NCBI GenBank assembly: GCA_947500035.1
Contig: CANMQP010000005.1
Location: 744,001-808,000, forward strand
From: an uncultured Kiloniellaceae bacterium
Lineage (GTDB): Bacteria > Pseudomonadota > Alphaproteobacteria > Kiloniellales > Kiloniellaceae
DNA length: 64,000 nucleotides
Direction of reading: 5' to 3'
Shown here: positions 9,309-16,944 of the stretch, piece after piece
How positions within the stretch are numbered: position 1 is the first letter of the stretch
Layout: each line of letters opens with the position of its first letter
Notes under the pieces: generated by a model
Told to the model about the DNA's origin: nothing
The model's input: only the letters and a program-made list of their open reading frames with translations
Database searches by the model: none
Translations under genes and position numbers: made by a program

Positions 9309-10016
9309 TCAGTGCACCCTCGCTTCTGCGCCCGCCGATTGTCCGTCCAACTTGGTGGGAGTGGCCGGCAGTCGTCCGTTCAGAAATGCCGCAATGTCCG
9401 GAAAGATCTGACCAGGGGCAGATACACAAGTGTACGCCCCCGTTCTGCCCGGCTTCGCGGGTGGCCACTGTCCGGCCTCCTGAAGCTCTGCATAATCCGG
9501 GTGGACCATGTACTCATGCAGGGATGTCAAAGTGCCGCCGTCGTAATTTGCGTGTAAGTTGATCTCGAGACACGCACAGTGAGTTGCGTGATTAAGCGAC
9601 AGAGCCAGCACCTTGTTTTCGCCAATGGCGCCGATGTGATCGGAATTCCGGTGCCGCTCAATGATGCCCGTGAGCAGATCCAGAAGAGGCAGGAATAGCG
9701 CCGGAGACTGTTGACGTAACTCCGCAAAAACCTGTGCGTTGTTCCAGCAGGATTCTTTCGTCCGAACGTTCGCAGTCGTCTTGAGCGTCGAAGTGTCAAA
9801 GAGCATTGCGTTTCGCCAGTAATCCACACAGGCGATTGTTTGACCAGGTAAAGGCAGGGCCATGACACCGAGCAAACCGATTGCCGCCTGCGCCGAATTC
9901 TGAGGGCCATCAGCGGGCAATACGCCCTCTTCCACCAGGTCTTTAAGGACTATCCTCGCTGTGGCGGAGATAGTTTCGCCCATGCGTGCAATAAGCAGTT
10001 TTTCGAACTCGCTCAT
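9309..10016 (-). CDS. Phage protein, paralogue of the gene at 11100-11798
   Basis: A 235-residue protein of unknown function. The N-terminal 60 residues (LLIARMGETISATARIVL then DLVEEGVLP) look like a degenerate helix-turn-helix. They align by eye with the N-terminus of the 232-residue protein two genes upstream, as do a shared hydrophobic segment (AIGLLGVMAL versus SALLIGCMAV) and a later beta-rich segment (LALSLNHATHCACLEI versus VRLDIRRNEGAAIVEI). The ATG overlaps the stop of the glycine-rich gene (ATGA). It could be a late-gene regulator or a structural protein. Confidence 0.5.
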   Translation of the reverse strand: MSEFEKLLIARMGETISATARIVLKDLVEEGVLPADGPQNSAQAAIGLLGVMALPLPGQTIACVDYWRNAMLFDTSTLKTTANVRTKESCWNNAQVFAELRQQSPALFLPLLDLLTGIIERHRNSDHIGAIGENKVLALSLNHATHCACLEINLHANYDGGTLTSLHEYMVHPDYAELQEAGQWPPAKPGRTGAYTCVSAPGQIFPDIAAFLNGRLPATPTKLDGQSAGAEARVH

Positions 10017-11107
10017 GGTCTCATCGTCGCAATTGCGTTGATCTTGTCGAAGAAGTCCTGGCCGAACATCTCAACCGCATCGGCGGTGATGACGTGCTCG
10101 CCCTCCTGAATGGTGGCCTGCACGTCGCCGCGCGTCTCTCCGGGAACCAGATCCTCCGAGACGTATCCACCATCGTGGTAGCCGGGGCTGTCTCCTCGGC
10201 CTCCACCAGCGTTGTTGCCGGAACCAGCACCTTCACCCGCCTGACCGCCATGACCGCCACTGCCGCCGTCTGGAGAGCCTCTGCCACCGCCGTCACGTCC
10301 GCCACCGTCAAAGCTGGAGCCGGTTGGCCCGTCGTACCCAAGGCCACCACCAACCGCGTATCCGCCGACGTCGTAGCCACCAGAGACCGGACCCGGTTCA
10401 GGCGCGCCGAATTCCTGGCTGTCGTATCCGTCATCAAAACTGCCAGGTGGAGCATCAAAAGCACCCGCACCAATACTGTAGCCCCCAAGTGTGTCTCGAT
10501 CGCCATCTGCGATCTCTTGAGCGTTACGCCGATGACGAGAGATCAGTTCCTGGGCTCGGCGCTGGTCGATATAACCCTTGAATCCAAGCGTTCCCGGCGC
10601 CCCATAAGCGTTGACCGGATTCGGGTCATCCAAAACACCCGAAGCGCCAAAGAAGTCCGCCGCACGGGTAAACCCTGTGGCGAGACCAAAACCAGGGACA
10701 TTCCCCAAAGCGCTTAAGATATCCCTATCAAGATCACTCAGCGGATCCTGAGCCCTGGACCCCTCAATGTCGGGGCCACCATACCCACCGCGTCCACCAT
10801 CACCGTCGTCGTAGCGGCCGCCATCGAAGCCACTGTTGAGAAAGCCCGACAGCGCATTGACGTCATCACCGGCCAGACCGGGACCAATCAAGCCTGTGTC
10901 AGCGGGGCCGCTTGGTCCACCGCCACCCACAAGCGAGGGAAGGTCACCACCGCGTTGCAGGTCGCCACCACTGCCCCCAAGCGCGTCAAGAGCTTCCGGC
11001 CCGCCTTGACCGTCTCGCAGGCCATAGAGGTAGGGAATCTCCCCTGTCTGAGCGCGACCGGAGAAGGCGTAGTCCCGCAGGCGATTGTTGAGCGCGTTTC
11101 TATCCAT
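10013..11107 (-). CDS. Glycine-rich phage structural protein
   Basis: From the ATG at 11107 (MDRNALNNRLRDYAFSGR) it has 364 residues, about a quarter of them Gly, with long GG/GYDxGG tracts. The C-terminal 45 residues form a compact segment (LVPGETRGDV, TIQEGEHVITADAV, GQDFFDKIN). Its PGE-x-V-I-x-A-D pattern recurs at the ends of glycine-rich phage tail or head-decoration proteins. An earlier start at 11173 is possible but would overlap the upstream gene more. The start overlaps the upstream stop by 8 bases and the end overlaps the next start (ATGA). Probably a virion component; exact role unknown. Confidence 0.55.
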   Translation of the reverse strand: MDRNALNNRLRDYAFSGRAQTGEIPYLYGLRDGQGGPEALDALGGSGGDLQRGGDLPSLVGGGGPSGPADTGLIGPGLAGDDVNALSGFLNSGFDGGRYDDGDGGRGGYGGPDIEGSRAQDPLSDLDRDILSALGNVPGFGLATGFTRAADFFGASGVLDDPNPVNAYGAPGTLGFKGYIDQRRAQELISRHRRNAQEIADGDRDTLGGYSIGAGAFDAPPGSFDDGYDSQEFGAPEPGPVSGGYDVGGYAVGGGLGYDGPTGSSFDGGGRDGGGRGSPDGGSGGHGGQAGEGAGSGNNAGGGRGDSPGYHDGGYVSEDLVPGETRGDVQATIQEGEHVITADAVEMFGQDFFDKINAIATMRP

Positions 11108-11798
11108 TACTGCTGGTCCTCTGTGGCTTAGCCGCGATATTGGTTGTTGCTTCTGTGACTTGGCTTGGAGCAATCACAAACTCGGAGAGATCTCTCAGTA
11201 AGTCCCCCGCGACCGCAAAGGAGACGCTGCGGCCCGTTGCTCGACTTTCGATGCCGCAGGCGCCCAGCCTCTCGTCGGGCCAGTCTTCAACCACGTAGAC
11301 GAACTGACCAAACAGCACGCCGCCGCCGATACTCGAATGCAAGACGATCTCAACTATTGCCGCGCCCTCATTGCGACGGATGTCCAAGCGGACCGGCTGA
11401 AGGGCCTTTTCCTCGCTCTTAAAGCCATCGCCAGCAAAACCATTGAGCGCTACCTCAAGCATGTCTCGCAGATGCAGGAAGTAGCAGCGCTCTTGACCAT
11501 CTGCGAGAGCACGAAAGACGGGATTATCTCCAAGCGACGTGATGCTATCGCTCAAAGGCGATACATGGCGCTGCTGAAAATCAACAATTCGCGCGCCCAT
11601 GAAAGCCTTCACCGCCGCCGGTGCGTCGGCAGGCTTATCTACAGCCATGCATCCGATCAGCAGGGCGCTAATGTCCGTGGTCGTTCTCGCTTCGCTGTCC
11701 CCGATCACGCCGGTGCGCTGCAATGATCGAATTACGCCCTGAACCTTCTGTCTTGAGAGGCCCGTATGTTTGGCGATAGTGTTTGCTATCGATGTCAT
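11100..11798 (-). CDS. HTH-like phage protein, paralogue of the gene at 9309-10016
   Basis: A 232-residue protein whose first 40 residues (ANTIAKHTGLSRQKVQGVI, then a second helix ending RTGVIG) read as a winged helix-turn-helix of the replication-initiator or regulator type. The rest is a mixed alpha/beta domain I do not recognise. The fold pattern is repeated in the protein encoded two genes downstream, suggesting an intra-element duplication on both sides of the glycine-rich gene. The start overlaps the upstream stop by 4 bases. DNA binding is inferred from the N-terminus only. Confidence 0.5.
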   Translation of the reverse strand: MTSIANTIAKHTGLSRQKVQGVIRSLQRTGVIGDSEARTTTDISALLIGCMAVDKPADAPAAVKAFMGARIVDFQQRHVSPLSDSITSLGDNPVFRALADGQERCYFLHLRDMLEVALNGFAGDGFKSEEKALQPVRLDIRRNEGAAIVEIVLHSSIGGGVLFGQFVYVVEDWPDERLGACGIESRATGRSVSFAVAGDLLRDLSEFVIAPSQVTEATTNIAAKPQRTSSNG

Positions 11799-12082
11799 TC
11801 GTCCAAGTCCTCTACGTCTTGAGTGATTCTAGCTGCATCGAACAAGCCCGTGCGTAACGCCGTGACGGATTTTTCTGTATAAATAACGGGCGGCGATTTC
11901 CTCCACGCGGTCAACAGGGCTCGCGCAAGCTGGGTCGGATTTAGCGCGTCTTCCTCGGTCAGCCAGCCACAATCGCAAAGTCGCTCAATGTCTCCTGGCA
12001 AAAGCTCAGTGGGAGCGACAACTGCACCGGTGCGCTGTCGCTCGCGATGCCTACGTTGCCGTTCTGCATCTGATAGCGTCAT
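11795..12082 (-). CDS. Small phage protein with a basic N-terminus
   Basis: A 95-residue protein beginning MTLSDAERQRRHRERQRTG, a basic helical opening found on many small phage and plasmid proteins, followed by an acidic domain (LLPGDIERLCDCGWLTEED). It overlaps its neighbours by 4 bases on both sides, so it belongs to the translationally coupled series. The function is unknown; the basic start may bind nucleic acid. Confidence 0.5.
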   Translation of the reverse strand: MTLSDAERQRRHRERQRTGAVVAPTELLPGDIERLCDCGWLTEEDALNPTQLARALLTAWRKSPPVIYTEKSVTALRTGLFDAARITQDVEDLDE

Positions 12083-12483
12083 TCTGCCGCCTCTTGCCGC
12101 GCCTCTTCGCGTTTTCTGGGATCGAAATAGGCGCGCTGGTGGTGTTCCGGGCAGAACGAACTCCTACGGCGCTGTGGTCTTTGGCAATACCCCCAGTCCT
12201 TGCTGAGATCTGCCTCAATCCAACGGCAGCCGATAGGCTCGCGAGGATCCGACACAGCCGCCATTTTCTGAGCGCGACTGGAGAGCTTCTTGTCTATTCC
12301 GGCCTCAGCGAGGGTAGGCTGGTAATTCGGTTCCTCTGCGGAACCGATCTCCGGCTTAGGACCGGGCTTTGCCAGCCCAACAGTCTCTTTCTGCGCCTTA
12401 ATCAATTCACCTAGCCGACGTTCCGCACGAATGCGAATCTCCGCCGCGTCGACTTCAAGCTGCTTGTTCTTGGTCTCAGCCAT
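12079..12483 (-). CDS. Phage protein with a GcrA-like cysteine/histidine C-terminus
   Basis: A 134-residue protein in two parts. Residues about 1-80 (VDAAEIRIRAERRLGELI, TLAEAGIDKKLSSRAQK) resemble a common phage protein in which charged helices precede a short helix-turn-helix-like segment. Residues about 85-125 carry a Cys...Cys...Cys-x-x-His arrangement (GCRWIEADLSKDWGYCQ then SSFCPEHHQRAYFDP). It resembles the C-terminal motif of GcrA, the alphaproteobacterial cell-cycle transcription factor that binds sigma-70 and methylated promoters. Full-length GcrA is longer and has an N-terminal DNA-binding domain of a different type. Whether this piece binds zinc or RNA polymerase is inference. Confidence 0.5.
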   Translation of the reverse strand: MAETKNKQLEVDAAEIRIRAERRLGELIKAQKETVGLAKPGPKPEIGSAEEPNYQPTLAEAGIDKKLSSRAQKMAAVSDPREPIGCRWIEADLSKDWGYCQRPQRRRSSFCPEHHQRAYFDPRKREEARQEAAE

Positions 12484-12664
12484 CGTCGCTGTCCTCCGCC
12501 AAAACCGCGTCTATTGCTTGCAACGCGACATGCGCGTCACAGAGCATGCTCAAGGCGCCGGGACTCAGAGCTTCGTCGACTGGCCTGCCGGCCAACCATT
12601 TCACCTGATTACGCCGCGAAGCAACCAAGCGCTCGCGTAAGGCTGTGACTTGATCAATATCCAT
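12476..12664 (-). CDS. Very small phage protein
   Basis: A 62-residue, mostly helical protein (MDIDQVTALRERLVASRR...). It overlaps the upstream gene by 11 bases and the downstream gene by 8, which supports it being translated as part of the coupled series. I recognise no family and no motif beyond a likely helical hairpin. Confidence 0.45.
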   Translation of the reverse strand: MDIDQVTALRERLVASRRNQVKWLAGRPVDEALSPGALSMLCDAHVALQAIDAVLAEDSDDG

Positions 12665-13289
12665 GGCCGGTTGCCTCCTGCTGGAATGTTCGTTTCTGTG
12701 GTGTCGGTAAATCCCAGATCGGCACCTGTCCGGCGCGAACCTGTCTCGGGACGCTCTGGCGGATGCCCCGGCCCAGGTCGATGACCGCGAACTGCTCAGT
12801 CATGACAGCCACGGTCTTGCCCTTGAGCAGCCACACGAGGCCTGCCAGATCGATGCGGTGCTCAGGAGCGTCTGGACATGCCCCGAAGAGGCTGAGCTCG
12901 TCCCAGCCCAGCGCAGAGGCACGGGCGCTCCACTGCTTTAGAAAGCGCTCGGCATCGGCTCGGACCTCAAGCCAGCGGGCCATCTCCAGATCAAGCGGGA
13001 CCGGCATGGAATTGAGATGTTCAATGCCTGCTATCCACTCGCCGGGAACGCCTTCAAATCGGCGTGGAGGTGCAAAACCAACGTCTGAAACACTGATTTC
13101 GGACCTTTTGGCAGCTATTGGCAAAACGGCTGTGCCAAAAGGTTTGCCAGTTATACCATTGTTTTCATTGATATTATTATCGCGTTCAGACCTTTTGGCA
13201 CTATTGGCACTTTTGGCATTAGGAGAATCAGAAGAACCGGCCCCCTGTTCACCCATGCTTTCCAGTGCGATCGCGAGCCATTTACTCAT
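12654..13289 (-). CDS. Phage protein of unknown function following the DUF3987 ATPase
   Basis: The start at 13289 (MSKWLAIALES) overlaps the stop of the upstream ATPase gene by 8 bases and gives 211 residues; the longer frame to 13403 is unlikely. Residues 15-70 are low-complexity (Ser/Asn/Lys-rich, including SANSAKRSERDNNINENN), probably a disordered linker. The C-terminal half is ordered (PGEWIAGIEHLNSMPVPLDL, LFGACPDAPEHRIDLAGLVW). Genes of this type commonly follow primase/ATPase genes in alphaproteobacterial integrated elements. No function is assigned. Confidence 0.5.
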   Translation of the reverse strand: MSKWLAIALESMGEQGAGSSDSPNAKSANSAKRSERDNNINENNGITGKPFGTAVLPIAAKRSEISVSDVGFAPPRRFEGVPGEWIAGIEHLNSMPVPLDLEMARWLEVRADAERFLKQWSARASALGWDELSLFGACPDAPEHRIDLAGLVWLLKGKTVAVMTEQFAVIDLGRGIRQSVPRQVRAGQVPIWDLPTPQKRTFQQEATGHGY

Positions 13290-14829
13290 GGGCCTTGCTC
13301 CAGATGTCGGGATGCACGAGGTAATCAGATCGGGCGCGACCGGGTGAACTGCCCTTGCGTGCGGCCATATCCGGTTTGAGCCAGTTGCCCTCCTCAAGAA
13401 CACGCAGGGCCTCCTTCACATCGTCGACATCGGTAAGGCCGGGCAGCCTCCAATCGCGACGGATCAGTCGGGCGTTGACCTTGCTCAGGCCGTCACGTGC
13501 GATACGACGAGCAATGGCAGCCGCACCACGCTCATTCTTGGGTAAAGCAGCATCGCCATAAGCACGTATGGCTGTGGGCAAGAAATATCCGTCGAACATC
13601 GCACAACCGGCCTGCATGGCCCGGAGACCTACTTCAGAAGGCTCCAAGTCCCTATCGGGTTCTGCGGCCCACCATAAGTATTCGAGGACCAGGGCGAGCC
13701 GGAGAGCCATGCCAGGAGCTTTACCGGCATGACTTAAGGCCAGTCCGGAGAGCGTGTCCTCAGTTCGGGCATTGTCTTCGCGGTAAGCCTGCAAGGTGTC
13801 CGCAGCGTCGGGTGCGAGGGGGACCACAGTAGGTTCCAGGTTCCCCTGCACATCTGTTTCCATCGGCAGGGTCATGAGCCGTTGAAGGGCCTCACGATAA
13901 GGAGCTTCATTAACTGCGACGTTGGGGCGCCGTGGCGGCACCTTGTCCGGCCACGAGACCAGGAAGCGCGCGAGCAAACCGTCATCATCTTCGCCAGAGA
14001 TGAATAGGCTGCTGAGGCGGTCGGGTTGCATGCCCCCGGTTACGGACGTGCTCAGATGTTTGATTGAGATAGGCTCAGCGCTCTTTATGCGGTCAACCGT
14101 GTAGGCCCGTCCGCCATGGCATTCGATCCAGAACGCTCTATCGCCTGCGCCATTGTATCGTCCGAAGCTCTGGACCCACCCGGCCAACTCGTCGCGAACG
14201 AACAACAGGCCGCGAGGATGACGGGATTGGAGACGTGCAACGGCCTCAGTTGTCGGATCGTTAATGACACAGCGAGGTTTTACAGGTGGTTCCGGCTCCT
14301 GCGCCAGGACAGGTATATCCGGTGCGGGACGGCCTGCTTTGACCGCAGAGCGAACGTCATCTTCCCATTTGCTTCGGGAGACCTTCGCTGCCTCCTTGTC
14401 CCTCTCATATTCAGATTTCCGAACCGGGTAATCCCCGCATAGGGCGGCCTCGATATCCTTGATAGGATCCGTTACCGCCGTCACAGCCGGAGACTTGCCG
14501 GACGAAGGCAGACCAACGAGGACCGACCAGAGAATGCATGGCTCTGACCAGCCGGACCAAGCTGTGATTCGCCTGGAGTTACCTATCGAGGCTGCAGCCG
14601 CTGTGAGCATCCCGGTCGCAATGAAGTCGACGGGAGCACTGGCTCCGGCTGCAGCGGTGCGTATCCAGTCTTGCCACGGCCCCATGAGCGCCATGGGGAA
14701 GGGCACGGCCTGTTGACGCCCGTCATTGAGTAGGCGCTTGTCCAGCGCCTCCCAAGGGGCTCCGGGTGTCTCGTAAACCTCGACTGGTGGAAATTCATCT
14801 TCAGTCAGTGGGCGAAAAATATCGGTCAT
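13282..14829 (-). CDS. DUF3987-type phage replication ATPase
   Basis: A 515-residue protein with the layout of DUF3987/YfjI proteins. After an N-terminal segment come a P-loop variant (GLPSSGKSPAV, near residues 107-117) and a Walker-B-like stretch with RDELAGWVQSF near residue 218. These proteins accompany primases in phages and integrated elements and are thought to act as replicative helicase-like ATPases. The upstream CHC2/Toprim primase gene overlaps by 4 bases (ATGA), consistent with a primase-helicase pair. The C-terminus (VNARLIRRDWRLPGLTDVDD) looks like a winged helix. Confidence 0.75.
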   Translation of the reverse strand: MTDIFRPLTEDEFPPVEVYETPGAPWEALDKRLLNDGRQQAVPFPMALMGPWQDWIRTAAAGASAPVDFIATGMLTAAAASIGNSRRITAWSGWSEPCILWSVLVGLPSSGKSPAVTAVTDPIKDIEAALCGDYPVRKSEYERDKEAAKVSRSKWEDDVRSAVKAGRPAPDIPVLAQEPEPPVKPRCVINDPTTEAVARLQSRHPRGLLFVRDELAGWVQSFGRYNGAGDRAFWIECHGGRAYTVDRIKSAEPISIKHLSTSVTGGMQPDRLSSLFISGEDDDGLLARFLVSWPDKVPPRRPNVAVNEAPYREALQRLMTLPMETDVQGNLEPTVVPLAPDAADTLQAYREDNARTEDTLSGLALSHAGKAPGMALRLALVLEYLWWAAEPDRDLEPSEVGLRAMQAGCAMFDGYFLPTAIRAYGDAALPKNERGAAAIARRIARDGLSKVNARLIRRDWRLPGLTDVDDVKEALRVLEEGNWLKPDMAARKGSSPGRARSDYLVHPDIWSKAHE

Positions 14830-15761
14830 GCTGCAGCCCCTTTGAATTTCGCCTGCGCCAGGTCGTTCCAGTCACCGAATTTCGCAGGAGGGCGGCGAAC
14901 AAAGCACTTGATGCCTTGGGATGTGAATTTCTGGATTCCGCGCTCCACGGCAGCACGGACAGCCTTACCACCGTCTTTTGCGGTGGGCCTGGGGTTGTCC
15001 GCGAAGATGGTGATTTCCCTCACCTCGTCAGGTACGTCGACGGCATCAAAGCGGCTGCCGCAGACCGACCACACGGTCATACCGAACATCTCTTGAGCGG
15101 ATAAGCCGGTCTCGCTGCCCTCTGCCAAGCCCAGGATGGGGCCAGGAGGGCCGAAGCGAACTGCACCAGCGCCCGGACGCCCCAGGGAAAGCTTGGGTTC
15201 TCTCAGGCCTGCCTTACGTGTGCTGTCAGCGGCCAAGAACGTTCTTTGGACCCCGATTACCTTCCGGTCTGGTGCTTGAACGCCTGCGACCATGGCAGGC
15301 AGCCACAAGCCCGTGAAATCGTGTTGAACATTCGGGTGATATCGAAGGCTGGCCGGAATATCGATCGTGATAGCCCGGCTGCGGAGATATCGCTCAACCG
15401 GTGTGTCTTTGGCCGGCACTGCCTCCCGCCAGATCCGTTGTGCCTCTTGCGTCTTCCAGCGCTCTTTCTCGGCGTGTTTCTCGTCTGCCCGCCGTTGCCG
15501 CTCCAGTGCTTTCTGCAGGTCTTCCTCGGAAAGACCGTCACTGTCGGGCAGGTATGGCTTGAGAGCGTCCCAGACGTCCTGTGGAGAGCATCCGCTGAAA
15601 CAGTGGGTCAACAGGCGTCCGGCCCTCAGGTCCAGGCTTAAGCTGGGTGTCCGGTCATCGTGCGCCGGACAACAGCAGGTCCATCCAGAGCCCCGGCGAT
15701 ATCCGCGAAGCTGCTTTGCCGCGAACTCAAGATCTTCAGATGTGAAGAAACGATCGGTCAT
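14826..15761 (-). CDS. Phage primase with CHC2 zinc finger and Toprim domain
   Basis: From the ATG at 15761 (MTDRFFTSEDLEFAAKQL), which overlaps the upstream stop as ATGA, it has 311 residues. A zinc-finger primase domain is near residues 20-65 (CCCPAHDDRTPSL, then THCFSGCSPQDV). A Toprim domain is near residues 195-300 (GLAEGSETGLSAQEMFG, ITIFADN, KFGDWNDL) with the catalytic Glu in AEGSETGLSA and acidic metal ligands in FADN. It would synthesise RNA primers for replication of the element. It is shorter than chromosomal DnaG and lacks the DnaB-binding domain, as is usual for phage primases paired with a DUF3987 protein. Confidence 0.85.
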   Translation of the reverse strand: MTDRFFTSEDLEFAAKQLRGYRRGSGWTCCCPAHDDRTPSLSLDLRAGRLLTHCFSGCSPQDVWDALKPYLPDSDGLSEEDLQKALERQRRADEKHAEKERWKTQEAQRIWREAVPAKDTPVERYLRSRAITIDIPASLRYHPNVQHDFTGLWLPAMVAGVQAPDRKVIGVQRTFLAADSTRKAGLREPKLSLGRPGAGAVRFGPPGPILGLAEGSETGLSAQEMFGMTVWSVCGSRFDAVDVPDEVREITIFADNPRPTAKDGGKAVRAAVERGIQKFTSQGIKCFVRRPPAKFGDWNDLAQAKFKGAAA

Positions 15762-16024
15762 TGGGCAGCCTCCTGGACTTCGGAGAGCAAACCATTCTTG
15801 ACCGCAACGGCCTCGGCTTCCTTCAAGGCCTCCATAAGCTCCGAGATGCGTTCCAGGCGAACACTCAGGCCCTTCTTTGAGGGTACATGCTTCGCGCCGT
15901 CGTGAGCCCAAACCCGGATGTCGATTAGGTTGAAGCCCATGAACTCACTCAGGCCGATACGGATTTCCTCTCGCTGGTTTTTCGGGATGGTCGCGATGTG
16001 TTGAGCGGTGTTTTTGCTGGTCAT
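15758..16024 (-). CDS. PC4/Sub1-like single-stranded-DNA-binding coactivator domain protein
   Basis: Starting at 16024 gives 88 residues. The region IRIGLSEFMGFNLIDIRVWA plus HVPSKKGLSVRLERISELME matches the transcriptional coactivator p15 (PC4) fold, a small dimeric ssDNA-binding protein found in many phages and bacteria. Placed just before the primase, with ATGA overlaps at both ends, it may protect or present ssDNA during replication or act in transcription of the element. Family assignment rests on pattern recognition. Confidence 0.65.
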   Translation of the reverse strand: MTSKNTAQHIATIPKNQREEIRIGLSEFMGFNLIDIRVWAHDGAKHVPSKKGLSVRLERISELMEALKEAEAVAVKNGLLSEVQEAAQ

Positions 16025-16416
16025 CGGCCTACACCTCCTGAGACGGAATGAACCGGCAGAGGTGCAAATCTGTCGCCGCCAACCGTCTGCAGGCTTGCCA
16101 AATCGAGGCGGCAATATTGGTTCAACCTGTCCAAGAGGTCTTCGCCTCGCAGGCCCTTCTCAGAGACCTCCAGGACGAACTCCAGGCCAGCGCGCGGTCC
16201 AAGTCTGTGAAGCTTCTCGAAACGCCGTTGAACGCTGCTTGATGACCTGAGTGGATTCCCGTGAGCGATGACGGGGCGTGAACGGTATCTGTCCGCGACG
16301 CTCTGACGCTTTACATGGATGCCGGGAAGGTGGGTGACGGTGTTGAGAGACTTAGATGCCTGCGAAGCCTCCAGATCGGCGTCGGCAGTTGAATTCTTGG
16401 TGGTTTGGCTATACAT
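16021..16416 (-). CDS. Phage protein of unknown function
   Basis: The ATG at 16416 follows an AAGGAA ribosome-binding site and gives 131 residues; the larger open frame to 16668 overlaps the excisionase-like gene and is not favoured. The protein starts with a Ser/Thr/Ala-rich stretch. The C-terminal half (QRRFEKLHRLGPRAGLEFVL, GLRGEDLLDRLNQYCRLD) is helical and resembles a short module found in small phage proteins. It is the first gene of the long overlapping series. Function unknown. Confidence 0.5.
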   Translation of the reverse strand: MYSQTTKNSTADADLEASQASKSLNTVTHLPGIHVKRQSVADRYRSRPVIAHGNPLRSSSSVQRRFEKLHRLGPRAGLEFVLEVSEKGLRGEDLLDRLNQYCRLDLASLQTVGGDRFAPLPVHSVSGGVGR

Positions 16417-16468
16417 TGTTGGTATTCCTTCTTGGTCGAGGGAACAGCTCGCAAAGCAAAAGTTCAGG

Positions 16469-16502
16469 CCCGCGCCCTGCCCAGGCGCGGGTTTTTGCTT
16501 TT
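16469..16502. terminator. Strong hairpin with flanking A/T tracts after the excisionase-like gene
   Basis: Perfect 8-bp stem CCCGCGCC (16469-16476) / GGCGCGGG (16484-16491) with a 7-nt loop, followed on the plus strand by TTTTTGCTTTT. The flanking AAAGCAAAA and TTTTTGCTTT can extend the pairing, so it may act in both directions. On the minus strand it lies between the excisionase-like gene and the start of the long operon and could partly separate their transcription. Confidence 0.55.
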
Positions 16503-16795
16503 CAGGCTGCTTGATTTCCGGTGTCGCTGGTGGAGGAGCGCATACGCTCGTCAGCCCAGGCTTTGAGGTCGATGCGGCGGTATCGGATTGCTCTCGCGCT
16601 AAGTCGCACGAACTTAGGTCCGCCGCCCTTGTATCGAAGGCCACGAAGGCTCTGCTCAACAAAGCCAAGAAAGGCAGCGGCCTGATCAGCAGGGATCAGA
16701 GCATGCCAGTAATCGTGATCCTTACCCGGAGCGTCCGGCACCGGTGCAGGCACCGCCGTCTCCGTGGCTGGACGTTTGATATCGATGGGGTTCAT
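16502..16795 (-). CDS. Excisionase / AlpA-like DNA-binding protein
   Basis: A 97-residue protein. The segment ALIPADQAAAFLGFVEQSL followed by FVRLSARAIRYRRIDLKAW has the order of AlpA/Xis winged-helix proteins: a residue stretch entering a helix-turn-helix, then the conserved (I/V)RYRxxDLxxW motif. Such proteins direct excision or repress early promoters of integrated elements. It stands alone between two intergenic regions, with a palindrome upstream at 16897-16912 and a hairpin downstream. Confidence 0.75.
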   Translation of the reverse strand: MNPIDIKRPATETAVPAPVPDAPGKDHDYWHALIPADQAAAFLGFVEQSLRGLRYKGGGPKFVRLSARAIRYRRIDLKAWADERMRSSTSDTGNQAA

Positions 16796-16896
16796 TGGTC
16801 TCTATCTCTCTTGCGAGTTCCGATAGAGACATCAGACGACAACTGGATTTTGTGCCGCAATATTGTGACTATTTAGTGCCTAATTGGTTCCTTCAG

Positions 16897-16912
16897 TAAG
16901 GTAGGCACCTTA
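16897..16912. promoter_or_regulatory. Inverted repeat upstream of the excisionase-like gene
   Basis: TAAGGT-AGGC-ACCTTA is a perfect 6+4+6 inverted repeat in the 149-bp gap between the excisionase-like gene and the gene ending at 16945. The gap is AT-rich and has no gene. It is a reasonable operator for the excisionase-like protein or another element regulator; binding is not shown by sequence. Confidence 0.4.
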
Positions 16913-16944
16913 TTGATTTCAAACAGAGTTTTCAGAAAATTCTT

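Noticed and set aside
16319-16876. Plus-strand gene ending near 16876
   Set aside because: It crosses a strong hairpin and lies antisense to an excisionase-like gene and its upstream region; the product has no recognisable pattern.
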